Source: Bacteroidota bacterium
GTDB taxonomy: Bacteria; Bacteroidota; Ignavibacteria; UBA10030
Reading direction: 5' to 3'
Assembly (NCBI GenBank): GCA_003519375.1
Contig: DOWV01000270.1
Coordinates: forward strand, 4,881 to 19,068
DNA length: 14,188 nt
In this document: positions 7,285-14,188 of the stretch, in pieces
How positions within the stretch are numbered: the stretch's first letter is position 1
How the letters are laid out: each line of letters opens with the position of its first letter
Made by a program: the position numbers and the translations under genes
The notes under the pieces: model-generated
Databases searched by the model: none
Seen by the model: the letters and a program-made list of their open reading frames with translations, nothing else
What the model was told of the DNA's origin: nothing

Positions 7285-7518
7285 GATTGGCTTTCGGTCT
7301 TATCATCACTACACTACTGCAAATCGCAAAGTGGGTTTTCAGTTCCTGAAGAACGGAATTGACAATCGCGCAACCCAACGATGGAGGCGTCCGCCGTAGG
7401 AATGGCTGAGCCCTTCACGAATCATTGGATCGTTCAGCCCGGAGCGAGACACGCGGCTGGCTCATAAACAGAAAACCGCCCGATGGATAGTCATAGCTTT
7501 TGAAAGACCCGACGAACA

Positions 7519-8337
7519 ATGGAACCCAGAATAAGGATACGATCGATCACACGTGAGAAAATTGAAGAGAATTTTCTGGCGTCGGTCTTTGGCAAATTCT
7601 TTATCGAAGTGGCGTCCCTGGCTTCTTTCACGCTGCGCTTCTTCAAGGAAGTGTTGAAGCCTCCGTATGAGTTCAATGAACTCTTGAAACAATCGTTCCT
7701 GGTCGGCTACAAGTCATTTCCGTTGATTGCTATTACCGGCTTTATCATCGGGCTTGTGTCTACCATTCAATCAAGACCCACCCTGGCGAACTTCGGCGCG
7801 GTCTCGCTGTTGCCTGCGATGGTAGCCGTGTCCCTCATACGGGAAATCGGACCGGTGATCACGGCATTGATTTTTGCCGGGAAAGTCGGCTCAGGAATCG
7901 GCGCAGAGCTGGCATCGATGAAGGTGACCGAACAGATCGACGCGATGCAAGTATCGGGCACGAATCCGTTCAAATTTCTCGTCGTCACGAGAGTGCTGGC
8001 GGCGACCCTGATGCTTCCTCTCCTGGCTGTGTTGGCCGATGCTGTCGGTCTCTTAGGGTCACTGGTCGGCGTAAACTTGAAAGGACATGTCAGTGTCTCC
8101 TTTTATTTTTCGCAGGTATTTCAGGCTCTCCGTTTTGGCGATCTGTTCCCGGCGATTGTGAAAACGTTCTTTTTCGGATTTGCCATCGGCCTGATAGGAT
8201 GTTATAAAGGCTATTATGCCAATACCGGAACGGAAGGAGTGGGAAAGGCGGCAAACTCAGCCGTCGTATTCGCTTCATTAATGGTATTCATAATAGATAT
8301 GATAGCGGTCCAAATTACAAGTTTGTATCAAAACTGA
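7519..8337 (+). CDS. mlaE: MlaE-family ABC transporter permease
   Basis: A 272-residue inner-membrane permease of the lipid-transport (Mla/MCE) ABC family. The hallmark MlaE region is present: SLIREIGPVITALIFAGKVG then SGIGAELASMKVTEQIDAMQ (about 106-144), with hydrophobic segments near 66-85, 98-120, 155-185 and 210-228 and a final one near 247-268. The N-terminus is an amphipathic interfacial helix (RSITREKIEENFLASVFGKF). A permease dimer with two MlaF ATPases and an MlaD hexamer moves phospholipid between inner and outer membranes. It is the first gene of mlaE-mlaF-mlaD, and mlaF begins 17 bases after its stop. The ATG at 7519 has only a weak GAAAG upstream, but no better in-frame start fits the family length. 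Confidence 0.93.
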   Translation: MEPRIRIRSITREKIEENFLASVFGKFFIEVASLASFTLRFFKEVLKPPYEFNELLKQSFLVGYKSFPLIAITGFIIGLVSTIQSRPTLANFGAVSLLPAMVAVSLIREIGPVITALIFAGKVGSGIGAELASMKVTEQIDAMQVSGTNPFKFLVVTRVLAATLMLPLLAVLADAVGLLGSLVGVNLKGHVSVSFYFSQVFQALRFGDLFPAIVKTFFFGFAIGLIGCYKGYYANTGTEGVGKAANSAVVFASLMVFIIDMIAVQITSLYQN

Positions 8338-8354
8338 ATCGAGCAAGCAGCAGC

Positions 8355-9134
8355 ATGACAGAGAAGGCCGCACCAGACAATATCGAACAGGCACCTGTGC
8401 AAAACGGCACTGTCGTCGTTAAGATGGTGCATCTTCGGAAGTCGTTCGAGAATAACCATGTTCTGCGGGATATCAATCTGGTGCTTAACAAAGGAGAGAA
8501 TCTCGTTATCCTCGGAAAATCCGGAACCGGTAAATCGGTACTCATAAAATGCATCGTAGGATTGGTTGATTGTGACTATGGCTCACTTTCTATTTTTGGA
8601 GAAGATATATCTGAACTCTCAGAAAAGGAGCTCATGGAGACCCGTAAAAAGATTGGTTTTCTCTTTCAAAGCGGCGCCCTGTATGATTCCATGTCAGTAA
8701 GGGAAAATCTCCAGTTTCCGCTGAGAAGGCAGCTGCATTCAATACCAAAAGATAAGATGAACTCGTTGATAAAAGAAGCTCTGGAGAATGTAGGGCTGGC
8801 GAAAGCAATCGACAAGACGCCCCTCGAACTTTCCGGAGGTATGCGTAAACGGCTGGGATTGGCCAGAACGCTGATCCTGAAACCCGAGATCATGCTGTAT
8901 GATGAACCGACAACCGGACTCGACCCCATTACATCAAAAGAAATTAGCAAACTCATTCTGGAAGTACAACAAACATATAACACCTCTTCCATCATTATCA
9001 CGCATGATATGGAATGTGCGCGACTCACGGCAGACCGGGTCGTCGTGATCAAAGATGGCATGTGTGATGCTGAAGGAACATTCGACGAGCTCAAGAATTC
9101 TACGGATGCCTGGATACGGTCATATTTTGAATAA
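8355..9134 (+). CDS. mlaF: MlaF-family ABC transporter ATP-binding protein
   Basis: A 259-residue ABC ATPase that powers the MlaE permease from the cytoplasmic side. Motifs in order: Walker A GKSGTGKS (54-61), Q-loop FLFQSGALYDSMSVRENLQF (Q105), signature LSGGMRKRLGLAR (159-171), where LSGGM rather than LSGGQ is characteristic of MlaF, Walker B IMLYDEPTTGLDP (179-191) and the switch histidine ITHDM (H217). All catalytic residues are intact. The first 20 residues are a variable extension. The gene lies 17 bases after mlaE and 29 bases before the MCE gene, as expected for one transcript. The ribosome-binding site is weak (GAGCAAGCAGCAGC before the ATG). Confidence 0.95.
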   Translation: MTEKAAPDNIEQAPVQNGTVVVKMVHLRKSFENNHVLRDINLVLNKGENLVILGKSGTGKSVLIKCIVGLVDCDYGSLSIFGEDISELSEKELMETRKKIGFLFQSGALYDSMSVRENLQFPLRRQLHSIPKDKMNSLIKEALENVGLAKAIDKTPLELSGGMRKRLGLARTLILKPEIMLYDEPTTGLDPITSKEISKLILEVQQTYNTSSIIITHDMECARLTADRVVVIKDGMCDAEGTFDELKNSTDAWIRSYFE

Positions 9135-9163
9135 GCGGTCACACTCATAAACGAGCTGATGAA

Positions 9164-10030
9164 ATGAAAAAAGATACAAGCAACAAGATCAAGTTGGGGA
9201 TATTTATTTCGATGGGTTTGACGGTCTTCATTATCGGAATATATTTTCTCGGTGAAGGGCAGCAATTATTCAGAAGCACCATTCGCATCAGCGGCGTATT
9301 CAGGGATGTTGCCGGACTTCAGCCCGGAAATAACGTGCGTCTCTCGGGAATCAACGTGGGGACGGTGGACAATATCATCATCGTGAGCGATTCATCCGTG
9401 AGAGTAGACATCCTCATTGCAGAATCCGTGAGCAAATTCATTATGAAGGATGCAGTTGCAAGTATCGGCTCGGAAGGTCTCATGGGGAATAAGACGATCA
9501 TCCTGTATCCCGGCACGGGCGGAAAAAAGGAAATTGAGAACGGCGATATTGTTCAGACAATCACACCCCTGGGTGTGGACGATTTTATGAATTCTTTGAA
9601 GAAGACGATCGATAATACAAACGATATCACAGACGATTTGGCGAAGATTACAGCAAGCATTCAGTCGGGAAAAGGGACAATAGGAAGGCTGTTGATGGAT
9701 CAATCGCTGATCCGCAATTTCGATTCTACGGTAGTGAATCTGAAAGAAGGCTCGGCCGGGTTCAAGTTACTGATGGATAAGGGAGATGATGTCGACGAGC
9801 TTCTGACATCCTTGAAAACAACTATTGATAATACCTCCAGTATCACAGGTAATTTGTCCAAGATTACAGACAGCATCCACTCGGGCAAAGGAACGATAGG
9901 AATGCTTCTCATGGATTCGACGATGAGGCAAAATCTCGATTCTACGGTTGTGAATTTGAAAGAAAGTTCAGCCGGGTTGAAAACCCTTCTGGACAAGGCA
10001 AAGGCCAGTTGGTTGCTCTGGGGGTTTTAA
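9164..10030 (+). CDS. mlaD: MlaD/MCE-domain lipid-binding protein with duplicated C-terminal segment
   Basis: A 288-residue periplasmic protein anchored by one N-terminal membrane helix (LGIFISMGLTVFIIGIYFLG, 11-30). The MCE domain spans about 38-135: FRDVAGLQPGNNVRLSGINV, GTVDNIII, IGSEGLMGNKTIILYPGTGG. MCE domains form hexameric rings with a lipid-conducting pore on the MlaEF complex. The remainder is helical and contains two copies of a 72-residue-period unit, SLKKTIDNT...SGKGTIGRLLMD...DSTVVNLKEGSAG (144-207) and SLKTTIDNT...SGKGTIGMLLMD...DSTVVNLKESSAG (216-279). It ends in a hydrophobic WLLWGF tail. The SGKGTIGxLLMD motif is common in MCE proteins; its duplication would lengthen the helical barrel or needle beyond the ring (inference). 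No mlaB or mlaC follows. Confidence 0.93.
   Translation: MKKDTSNKIKLGIFISMGLTVFIIGIYFLGEGQQLFRSTIRISGVFRDVAGLQPGNNVRLSGINVGTVDNIIIVSDSSVRVDILIAESVSKFIMKDAVASIGSEGLMGNKTIILYPGTGGKKEIENGDIVQTITPLGVDDFMNSLKKTIDNTNDITDDLAKITASIQSGKGTIGRLLMDQSLIRNFDSTVVNLKEGSAGFKLLMDKGDDVDELLTSLKTTIDNTSSITGNLSKITDSIHSGKGTIGMLLMDSTMRQNLDSTVVNLKESSAGLKTLLDKAKASWLLWGF
9593..10000 (+). repeat. Intragenic tandem duplication in mlaD, 216-bp period
   Basis: The codons for residues 144-207 (9593-9784) and 216-279 (9809-10000) encode copies that agree at about 44 of 64 residues by hand count. The most conserved blocks are TIDNT, SGKGTIG, LLMD and DSTVVNLKE. The copies have diverged at the base level, so the duplication is old and retained. 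Confidence 0.85.
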
Positions 10031-10187
10031 CAAGTGAACATATGTTTCCGTTTCCAGACTCTCTCAAGGCCGTCGCAATGAAGCGTCATATGCGCTCGCT
10101 CAATGAACGCTTCGATCACGCATAGACGTGCCCGGGAAATCACAAAAAGAATGATTCGGTCTTCGAATACGGTAACAGGAGTGGACG
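10031..10187. other. Spacer between mla and the chemosensory cluster
   Basis: These 157 bases separate two functional units and carry no gene. They contain the palindrome AACATATGTT (10037-10046) and a 7-bp inverted repeat GAAGCGT (10080-10086) / ACGCTTC (10107-10113) with a 20-base loop. The promoter of the chemosensory genes probably lies here, but no boxes are clear. Confidence 0.45.
10177..10181 (+). promoter_or_regulatory. Ribosome-binding site setting a GTG start
   Basis: AGGAG lies 6 bases before the GTG at 10188. It fixes that GTG as the start of the first CheW gene; no ATG in frame precedes the CheW domain closely enough. The GTG at 10181 is out of frame. Confidence 0.75.
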
Positions 10188-10667
10188 GTGGATCCTTTCA
10201 AGAATACTGATAAACAAAAGATTGTTCTGTTCAGTCTTGAAGAGCCGCGCTATGCTCTCTATTTGTCGGAAGTTGTAAAAGTAGAACGTGCAGTGGAGAT
10301 AACGCCTTTACCGGGAGCACCCCAGGTAGTTTCAGGCGTCATTAACGTTCACGGCGAGATCATCCCCGTTATCGATATTCGCAAGCTCTTCCGGTTGCCG
10401 CAGCGCGATATACACCTGGACGATCATTTCATTATTGCGCGCACTTCCCGGCGGCTTGTCGCGCTTGAAGTGGATTCGGTCAATGGTGTGTATGACCTTG
10501 AACATCTTCAGGCGATGGAACCGGGAGAGTCTTCCCCATTCACAGAGTATTTGTCCGGTATTGCCGGCATGGATCATGGTATTGTCCTGATCACCGATCT
10601 TGAAAGGTTTCTTTCTCTTGAGGAAGAACGGGTATTGGATCTCGCTCTTGCCGGAGGTGCGAAATGA
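10188..10667 (+). CDS. cheW: CheW-type chemosensory coupling protein (first copy)
   Basis: A 159-residue single CheW domain: KIVLFSLEEPRYALYLSEVV, KVERAVEITPLPGAPQVVSG, VINVHGEIIPVIDIRKLFRL (to residue 70), then HFIIARTSRRLVALEVDSVNGV. The pattern LPGAPxxVxGVINVxGxIxPVIDxRxLF is the CheW fingerprint. CheW links receptor tips to the CheA kinase in cytoplasmic arrays. The gene starts at GTG with a good AGGAG site, and its stop overlaps the next ATG (ATGA at 10664-10667). Its position before a CheR-TPR gene matches WspB in Wsp-type systems. Confidence 0.93.
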   Translation: MDPFKNTDKQKIVLFSLEEPRYALYLSEVVKVERAVEITPLPGAPQVVSGVINVHGEIIPVIDIRKLFRLPQRDIHLDDHFIIARTSRRLVALEVDSVNGVYDLEHLQAMEPGESSPFTEYLSGIAGMDHGIVLITDLERFLSLEEERVLDLALAGGAK

Positions 10668-12154
10668 CGCATGCCCTTCCGGAACAGAAGTTACTGCAAT
10701 TGAGCGAATTTGTTGCCGAACATCTCGCGTTGCATTTCCCCAGGGATCGATGGGGTGATTTAGAACGCAATATTACTGCGGCTGCGGCAGAATCCGGTTA
10801 TTCGGAAGTAGAACATTTTATGCAGCGTATCATGTTTTCACCCATGACACACGAGCATGTGGACATATTGACCACCCATCTTACCGTTAACGAAACATAT
10901 TTCTGGCGTGAACCCGAAACCTTCGAGGCATTGGAACAAAGCGTTCTTCCCAGACTGATTCAATCACGGCAAGAAAGGAAGAGAATAAGAATATGGAGCG
11001 CCGGATGCTCAACCGGTGAAGAACCATATTCCATTGCCATCGCTCTTCAGCGGGCGATTCCAAAGATAAAGGACTGGTCCATTACCGTTCTTGCAACAGA
11101 TATCAATCCCCGGATACTGCACAGGGCAGCAGCCGGATTGTTTGGCCCATGGTCATTCCGCAATTCGCCTCCGTGGTTGAAAGCGCAATACGTTTTACCC
11201 AAAGAGAAGGACGTGTTCGAGATAATTCCCGAGATCAAACGCATGGTGCAATTTGAATATCTGAACCTGGCTGACGATGTCTTTCCCTCGTCACTCAATG
11301 ATACCGATGCCATGGATATCATATTTTGCCGGAACGTCCTCATGTACTTTTCGGAGAAGCGTAGCAGTCAGGTGGTGCGCGGCCTGTCCAACTCTCTCAC
11401 TCACGGCGGTTACCTGGTGGTTTCTGCAAGCGAACTTTCTCTTCCATGCTTGTCGGATTTTGCTGCAGCGAATTTTCCGGGGATGGTTCTTTTTCAAAAG
11501 ACATCGGAACCTCCGAACGTTCAACAGCAGATTCCGGCCGGGGCGCCGGTTCGTACACCGGGAGGACATCCAGGGCAGTCACGTCCGGTCCATACGATCG
11601 AAGAGACCGAGCCGCGACGGCGGGAAAACGAAATTCTTTCTGAGGCAGAACTCCCCCTTCCCATGAAGCCAACCGTTGATACGATCCCGGCATTGCATGC
11701 GCCGGGTCACGACGCGCAAGTCACCAGGATGCTTCAACACGATGCTCACACATCGGAAGAACAGATGTTTTTCATTCGAGCGTATGCAAATGAGGGAAAG
11801 ATCGACAGGGCCTTACAGTCATGTGAAAAGGCTCTCGCGGCAGACAAACTCAATCCCGGTCTGCACTATTTATACGCAACAATGCTCCAGGAAAACAATC
11901 AGCTGGAGGAGGCAATAACCTCGCTCAAACGGGCGATATTCCTAGACTCCAACTTCGTTCTCTCGTACTATTCCCTGGGAAAGATTTATGAACGTCTTGG
12001 CAATGCTTCGAGCGCGAAGAAATGCACTGACAATGTTCTGACGATTTTAAGCACATGCAGCCAGAATGAAATCCTCTTTGCATCGGAAGGACTGACTGCC
12101 GGCAGATTCAAGGAAATGATCATTGGTGCAGATCAAACGAGAGATCCGGCATGA
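10664..12154 (+). CDS. cheR: CheR-type receptor methyltransferase with C-terminal TPR repeats
   Basis: A 496-residue protein. The all-alpha CheR N-domain (about 8-75) leads into the conserved LTVNETYFWREPETFEALEQ (73-92). The S-adenosylmethionine-binding domain shows IWSAGCSTGEEPYSIAIAL (110-128), ATDIN (144-148) and IIFCRNVLMYFS (219-230). It transfers methyl groups to glutamates on the receptor's helical bundle, giving adaptation. Residues 281-360 are a Pro/Glu-rich linker, followed by two to three tetratricopeptide-like repeats (364-464), such as EEQMFFIRAYANEGKIDRAL and NPGLHYLYATMLQENNQLEE. CheR-TPR fusions are typical of WspC and FrzF. ATGA overlaps at both ends tie it to the flanking cheW genes, so translation is probably coupled. 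Catalytic motifs look intact. Confidence 0.94.
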   Translation: MTHALPEQKLLQLSEFVAEHLALHFPRDRWGDLERNITAAAAESGYSEVEHFMQRIMFSPMTHEHVDILTTHLTVNETYFWREPETFEALEQSVLPRLIQSRQERKRIRIWSAGCSTGEEPYSIAIALQRAIPKIKDWSITVLATDINPRILHRAAAGLFGPWSFRNSPPWLKAQYVLPKEKDVFEIIPEIKRMVQFEYLNLADDVFPSSLNDTDAMDIIFCRNVLMYFSEKRSSQVVRGLSNSLTHGGYLVVSASELSLPCLSDFAAANFPGMVLFQKTSEPPNVQQQIPAGAPVRTPGGHPGQSRPVHTIEETEPRRRENEILSEAELPLPMKPTVDTIPALHAPGHDAQVTRMLQHDAHTSEEQMFFIRAYANEGKIDRALQSCEKALAADKLNPGLHYLYATMLQENNQLEEAITSLKRAIFLDSNFVLSYYSLGKIYERLGNASSAKKCTDNVLTILSTCSQNEILFASEGLTAGRFKEMIIGADQTRDPA

Positions 12155-12801
12155 AACCAAATCATCCTGCACCCGTGCAAAAGCACAGCACAAGCATCGA
12201 TTGGACCGAGATCAAACGCAAAGTGGCTTCGTTGCAGAAAGTCATTGAACAAAAGGAAATTCTCCTGCCGGATGAAAAACGTTTGCTCCTGAAACAAAGA
12301 GCGCTGGCGCTGGCGTTGCGGGAAAACGATGAAACCGGCCAACAGGGGCGCATGGAGATTATTGTGTTCCGTTTGGCATTTGAGACATACGGAATCGAAA
12401 CCGCATTTGTACGCGAAGTATACCCACTCAAAGATATCACACCTCTGCCCGGCACGCCGCCATTTGTCGTCGGAATCATAAACGTCCGCGGGCAGATTGT
12501 TTCGGTCATTGATCTCAAGAAATTCTTCAATCTGCCGGAAAAGGGTATGGGAGAACTCAACAGGGTCATCATCTTGTGCAACGAGCAGATGGAGTTTGGG
12601 ATCCTGGCAGATGTTGTGGAAGGGACACAGACGGTCGTATGCGAAGACATGATGGCAGCTCCGCCGAGAGCCATCGGGATCGGGGAAAAGTACCTGAAAG
12701 GTATCACGAAGGAGCATATTGTGGTGCTTGAAGCAGAAAGTATATTGAACGACCAGAGCATCATCGTGAACGAAAACAGTGGAGTACAAATCAATTCATA
12801 A
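12151..12801 (+). CDS. cheW: CheW-type coupling protein with N-terminal helical extension (second copy)
   Basis: A 216-residue protein. The CheW domain occupies about 68-210: MEIIVFRLAFETYGIETAFV, REVYPLKDITPLPGTPPFVV, GIINVRGQIVSVIDLKKFFN. The first 67 residues are a charged, mostly helical extension (IDWTEIKRKVASLQKVIEQK, LLPDEKRLLLKQRALALALR). An extended CheW directly after CheR-TPR is the arrangement of WspD, itself longer than WspB. The two CheWs differ clearly in sequence, so they are not a recent duplication and may occupy different array positions. It starts inside the cheR stop (ATGA), and the receptor gene begins 17 bases after its own stop. Confidence 0.93.
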   Translation: MKPNHPAPVQKHSTSIDWTEIKRKVASLQKVIEQKEILLPDEKRLLLKQRALALALRENDETGQQGRMEIIVFRLAFETYGIETAFVREVYPLKDITPLPGTPPFVVGIINVRGQIVSVIDLKKFFNLPEKGMGELNRVIILCNEQMEFGILADVVEGTQTVVCEDMMAAPPRAIGIGEKYLKGITKEHIVVLEAESILNDQSIIVNENSGVQINS

Positions 12802-12818
12802 GAGAAGAAGAGAAACCT

Positions 12819-14188
12819 ATGAAGAACGTGAGTAGTTCCACAGGAAGCAAGAAACGGGGGCCGGAGTCCATCATTGCCAAGAAAGAGCTTGCCTTCCAAC
12901 ACAAGGAGAAAGCAAAACGGGCAGCGGAGCTCATCATTGCAAACAAAGAGCTCGCCTTTCAAAATGAAGAGAAAGAGAAACGGGCTGCAGAGGTAGTCGT
13001 TGCAAACAAAGAGCTCGCCTTTCAAAACGAAGAGAAAGAAAAAAGGGCGGCCGAGTTGATCATTGCGAACAAGGAGCTCGCCTTTCAAAACGTTGAAAAG
13101 GAAAAAAGGGCGGCTGAGCTGATTATTGCCAACAAAGAGCTCATCTTTCAAAACGAAGAGAAGGAAAAACGCGCTGCGGAGTTGATCATTGCCAATAAAG
13201 AGCTCGCCTTCCAGAACGAAGAGAAGGAAAAACGTGCGGCTGAGCTGATTATAGCCAACAAAGAGCTCATCTTCCAAAACCAGGAGAAGGAAAAAAGGGC
13301 GGCGGAATTGATTATTGCCAACAAAGAGCTTGCCTTTCAAAACGTCGAGAAGGAAAAACGGGCGGCCGAGTTAATTATTGCCAACAAAGAGCTCATCTTT
13401 CAAAACCAGGAGAAAGAAAAAAGGGCCGCTGAATTAATCATCACAAACACCGACCTGTCCAATGTCCTGAAGGAAGTGAAAAAGACAGTGAACATACTCA
13501 CTGTTTCCTCAACCCAGATTCTGGCAGCGACCACCCAGGTCGCGTCGGGAATTGCTGAAACGGCCTCTGCGATCAGTGAAACAACCACGACGGTTGAAGC
13601 TGTACGCCAGGCAGCTCAGCTCTCCAGCCAGAAAGCAAGCCGTGTTTCTGAGAACGCTCAACAAGTTGCCCAGGTAACGCAGAGCGGTCAAAAAGCTGTC
13701 GATGAAACCGTGAACGGGATGGATATTATTCAAAATCAGATGGAGGCGGTCGCCAATACCATTGTTCGCCTGAGCGAGCAGAGCCAACAGATTGGAGGAA
13801 TCATTGCTACCGTAACCGATGTCGCTGATCAATCAAATTTGCTCGCCGTCAACGCCGCTATCGAAGCTGCAAGAGCCGGAGAGCAGGGGAAAGGCTTTGC
13901 GGTTGTAGCTCAAGAAATCAAATCTCTTGCACAACAGTCAAAGCAAGCCACCATACAAGTACGAAACATCCTCAGTGATATACAGAAAGCAACGAATGCG
14001 GCAGTCATGGCTACAGAACAAACCAGTAAGGCTGTCGAGAATGGAGTAAAGCAATCGACCCAGGCAGGTGAAGCAATCAAGAATCTGGCGGAGAGCAGCG
14101 GCAAAGCGGTGGAAGCAGCGTCTCAAATTGTTGCATCGAGTCAACAACAAGTCGTCGGGATGGATCAAATCGGCCTGGCGATGAAGAA
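12819..14188 (+). CDS. Soluble methyl-accepting chemotaxis protein with coiled-coil repeats (3' truncated)
   Basis: The frame runs from ATG 12819 to the window end (456 full codons) without a stop. Residues 20-208 are nine near-identical 21-residue units, each ANKEL(A/I)FQN, then one variable residue, EKEKRAA and ELII. A degenerate tenth unit (TNTDLSNVLKEVKKTV) leads into an MCP signalling domain. The receptor tip is NLLAVNAAIEAARAGEQGKG then FAVVAQEIKSLAQQS (about 340-375), the CheA/CheW-binding hairpin. No hydrophobic segment exists, so this is a cytoplasmic receptor like FrzCD rather than a membrane one like WspA. The 21-residue period equals three heptads, which predicts a continuous coiled coil. 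The site before the ATG is purine-rich (AGAAGAAGAGAA). No sensory domain is seen; the missing C-terminus could carry more. Confidence 0.93.
   Translation, partial: MKNVSSSTGSKKRGPESIIAKKELAFQHKEKAKRAAELIIANKELAFQNEEKEKRAAEVVVANKELAFQNEEKEKRAAELIIANKELAFQNVEKEKRAAELIIANKELIFQNEEKEKRAAELIIANKELAFQNEEKEKRAAELIIANKELIFQNQEKEKRAAELIIANKELAFQNVEKEKRAAELIIANKELIFQNQEKEKRAAELIITNTDLSNVLKEVKKTVNILTVSSTQILAATTQVASGIAETASAISETTTTVEAVRQAAQLSSQKASRVSENAQQVAQVTQSGQKAVDETVNGMDIIQNQMEAVANTIVRLSEQSQQIGGIIATVTDVADQSNLLAVNAAIEAARAGEQGKGFAVVAQEIKSLAQQSKQATIQVRNILSDIQKATNAAVMATEQTSKAVENGVKQSTQAGEAIKNLAESSGKAVEAASQIVASSQQQVVGMDQIGLAMK
12876..13442 (+). repeat. Nine tandem 63-bp units coding a coiled coil
   Basis: Nine in-frame units of exactly 63 bases without gaps. 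Unit residues 6 and 10 vary: units 1-4 carry Ala before FQN, units 5, 7 and 9 carry Ile, and 6 and 8 carry Ala. The residue after FQN is E, V or Q. From unit 4 on, Ala/Ile pairs alternate, suggesting growth by a 126-base dimer. Many differences between units are synonymous (AAAAGGGCGG versus AAACGGGCGG), so the protein sequence appears to be maintained. The same KELAFQNEEKEKRAAE-type repeat is known to me from linkers of other bacterial sensor proteins. Confidence 0.95.

Larger units (their letters stand above)
6875..7518. other. Long intergenic region between kaiB and mlaE
   Basis: These 644 bases contain no convincing coding sequence. Frames at 6908-7168 and 7187-7399 have atypical composition (rich in His, Arg, Ser) with no recognisable domain or ribosome-binding site. 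It holds a near-duplicate 17-base direct repeat (6961-6996), a short inverted repeat ACGAT...ATCGT (6996-7012) and a 29-base motif (7256-7284) similar to 3397-3425. The mla promoter should lie in the later part, but no reliable boxes were seen. It could include gene remnants or an unrecognised RNA. Confidence 0.55.

Noticed and set aside
7187..7399. A 70-residue plus-strand frame before mlaE.
   Set aside because: No domain or start signal was found; it overlaps the intergenic motif at 7256 and looks random.
12162..13340. A 392-residue open frame on the minus strand over the second cheW and the repeat array.
   Set aside because: It is the antisense of the 63-bp repeats, giving a low-complexity FVGNNQL-type pattern; the plus strand has clear CheW and MCP domains.
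12876..13442. The regular repeats considered as a CRISPR array.
   Set aside because: Units are contiguous, exactly 63 bases, in frame and translated, with no spacers.

Overview
The window (base composition close to even by eye, genes almost gap-free within operons) reads like a chromosomal segment of a Gram-negative bacterium of the Bacteroidota/Chlorobi/Ignavibacteria neighbourhood. Three things point there: a TamB gene followed directly by a lipoprotein-type BamA homologue (TamL arrangement), an Mla/MCE lipid-transport operon whose MCE protein ends in a WLLWGF tail, and the weak, variable Shine-Dalgarno signals. The assignment is an inference; no rRNA or other marker is present. All recognised genes lie on the + strand.

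Layout. (1) 1-3243: envelope biogenesis. The 3' end of tamB is followed 9 bases later by a TamL/BamA-family barrel lipoprotein whose 5' end has absorbed a genomic palindromic repeat (855-913). (2) 3244-4649: a spacer with weak hairpins, then a small exported beta-barrel-like protein (3611-4105), a CsbD-family stress protein (4172-4357) and a 44-residue lysine-rich protein missed by length cut-offs (4515-4649). (3) 4773-6874: kaiC and kaiB, overlapping by ATGA, with no kaiA. The KaiC has both ATPase domains intact, a Ser-Ser pair at the autophosphorylation position and a long coiled-coil tail. (4) 6875-7518: a 644-base region with no convincing gene but with short repeats. (5) 7519-10030: mlaE-mlaF-mlaD, an ABC lipid transporter; the MCE protein carries a 72-residue internal duplication. 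(6) 10188-end: a chemosensory cluster, CheW - CheR-TPR - CheW with N-terminal extension - soluble methyl-accepting protein. The first three are joined by ATGA overlaps. The receptor has no membrane segment and carries nine 21-residue coiled-coil repeats before its signalling domain; it runs off the window.

How they fit together. tamB/tamL and mla both serve the outer membrane (protein insertion, phospholipid traffic). CsbD and KaiBC form a small group plausibly linked to stress or energy state. The final cluster matches in content and order the wspB-wspC-wspD section of Wsp-type chemosensory systems, and in content the Frz system of Myxococcus. It probably continues downstream with a CheA-type kinase, outside the window. 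The most unusual features are the repeat-built cytoplasmic receptor, the kaiCB pair with a coiled-coil KaiC, the duplicated MCE tail and the palindrome translated into the TamL leader.
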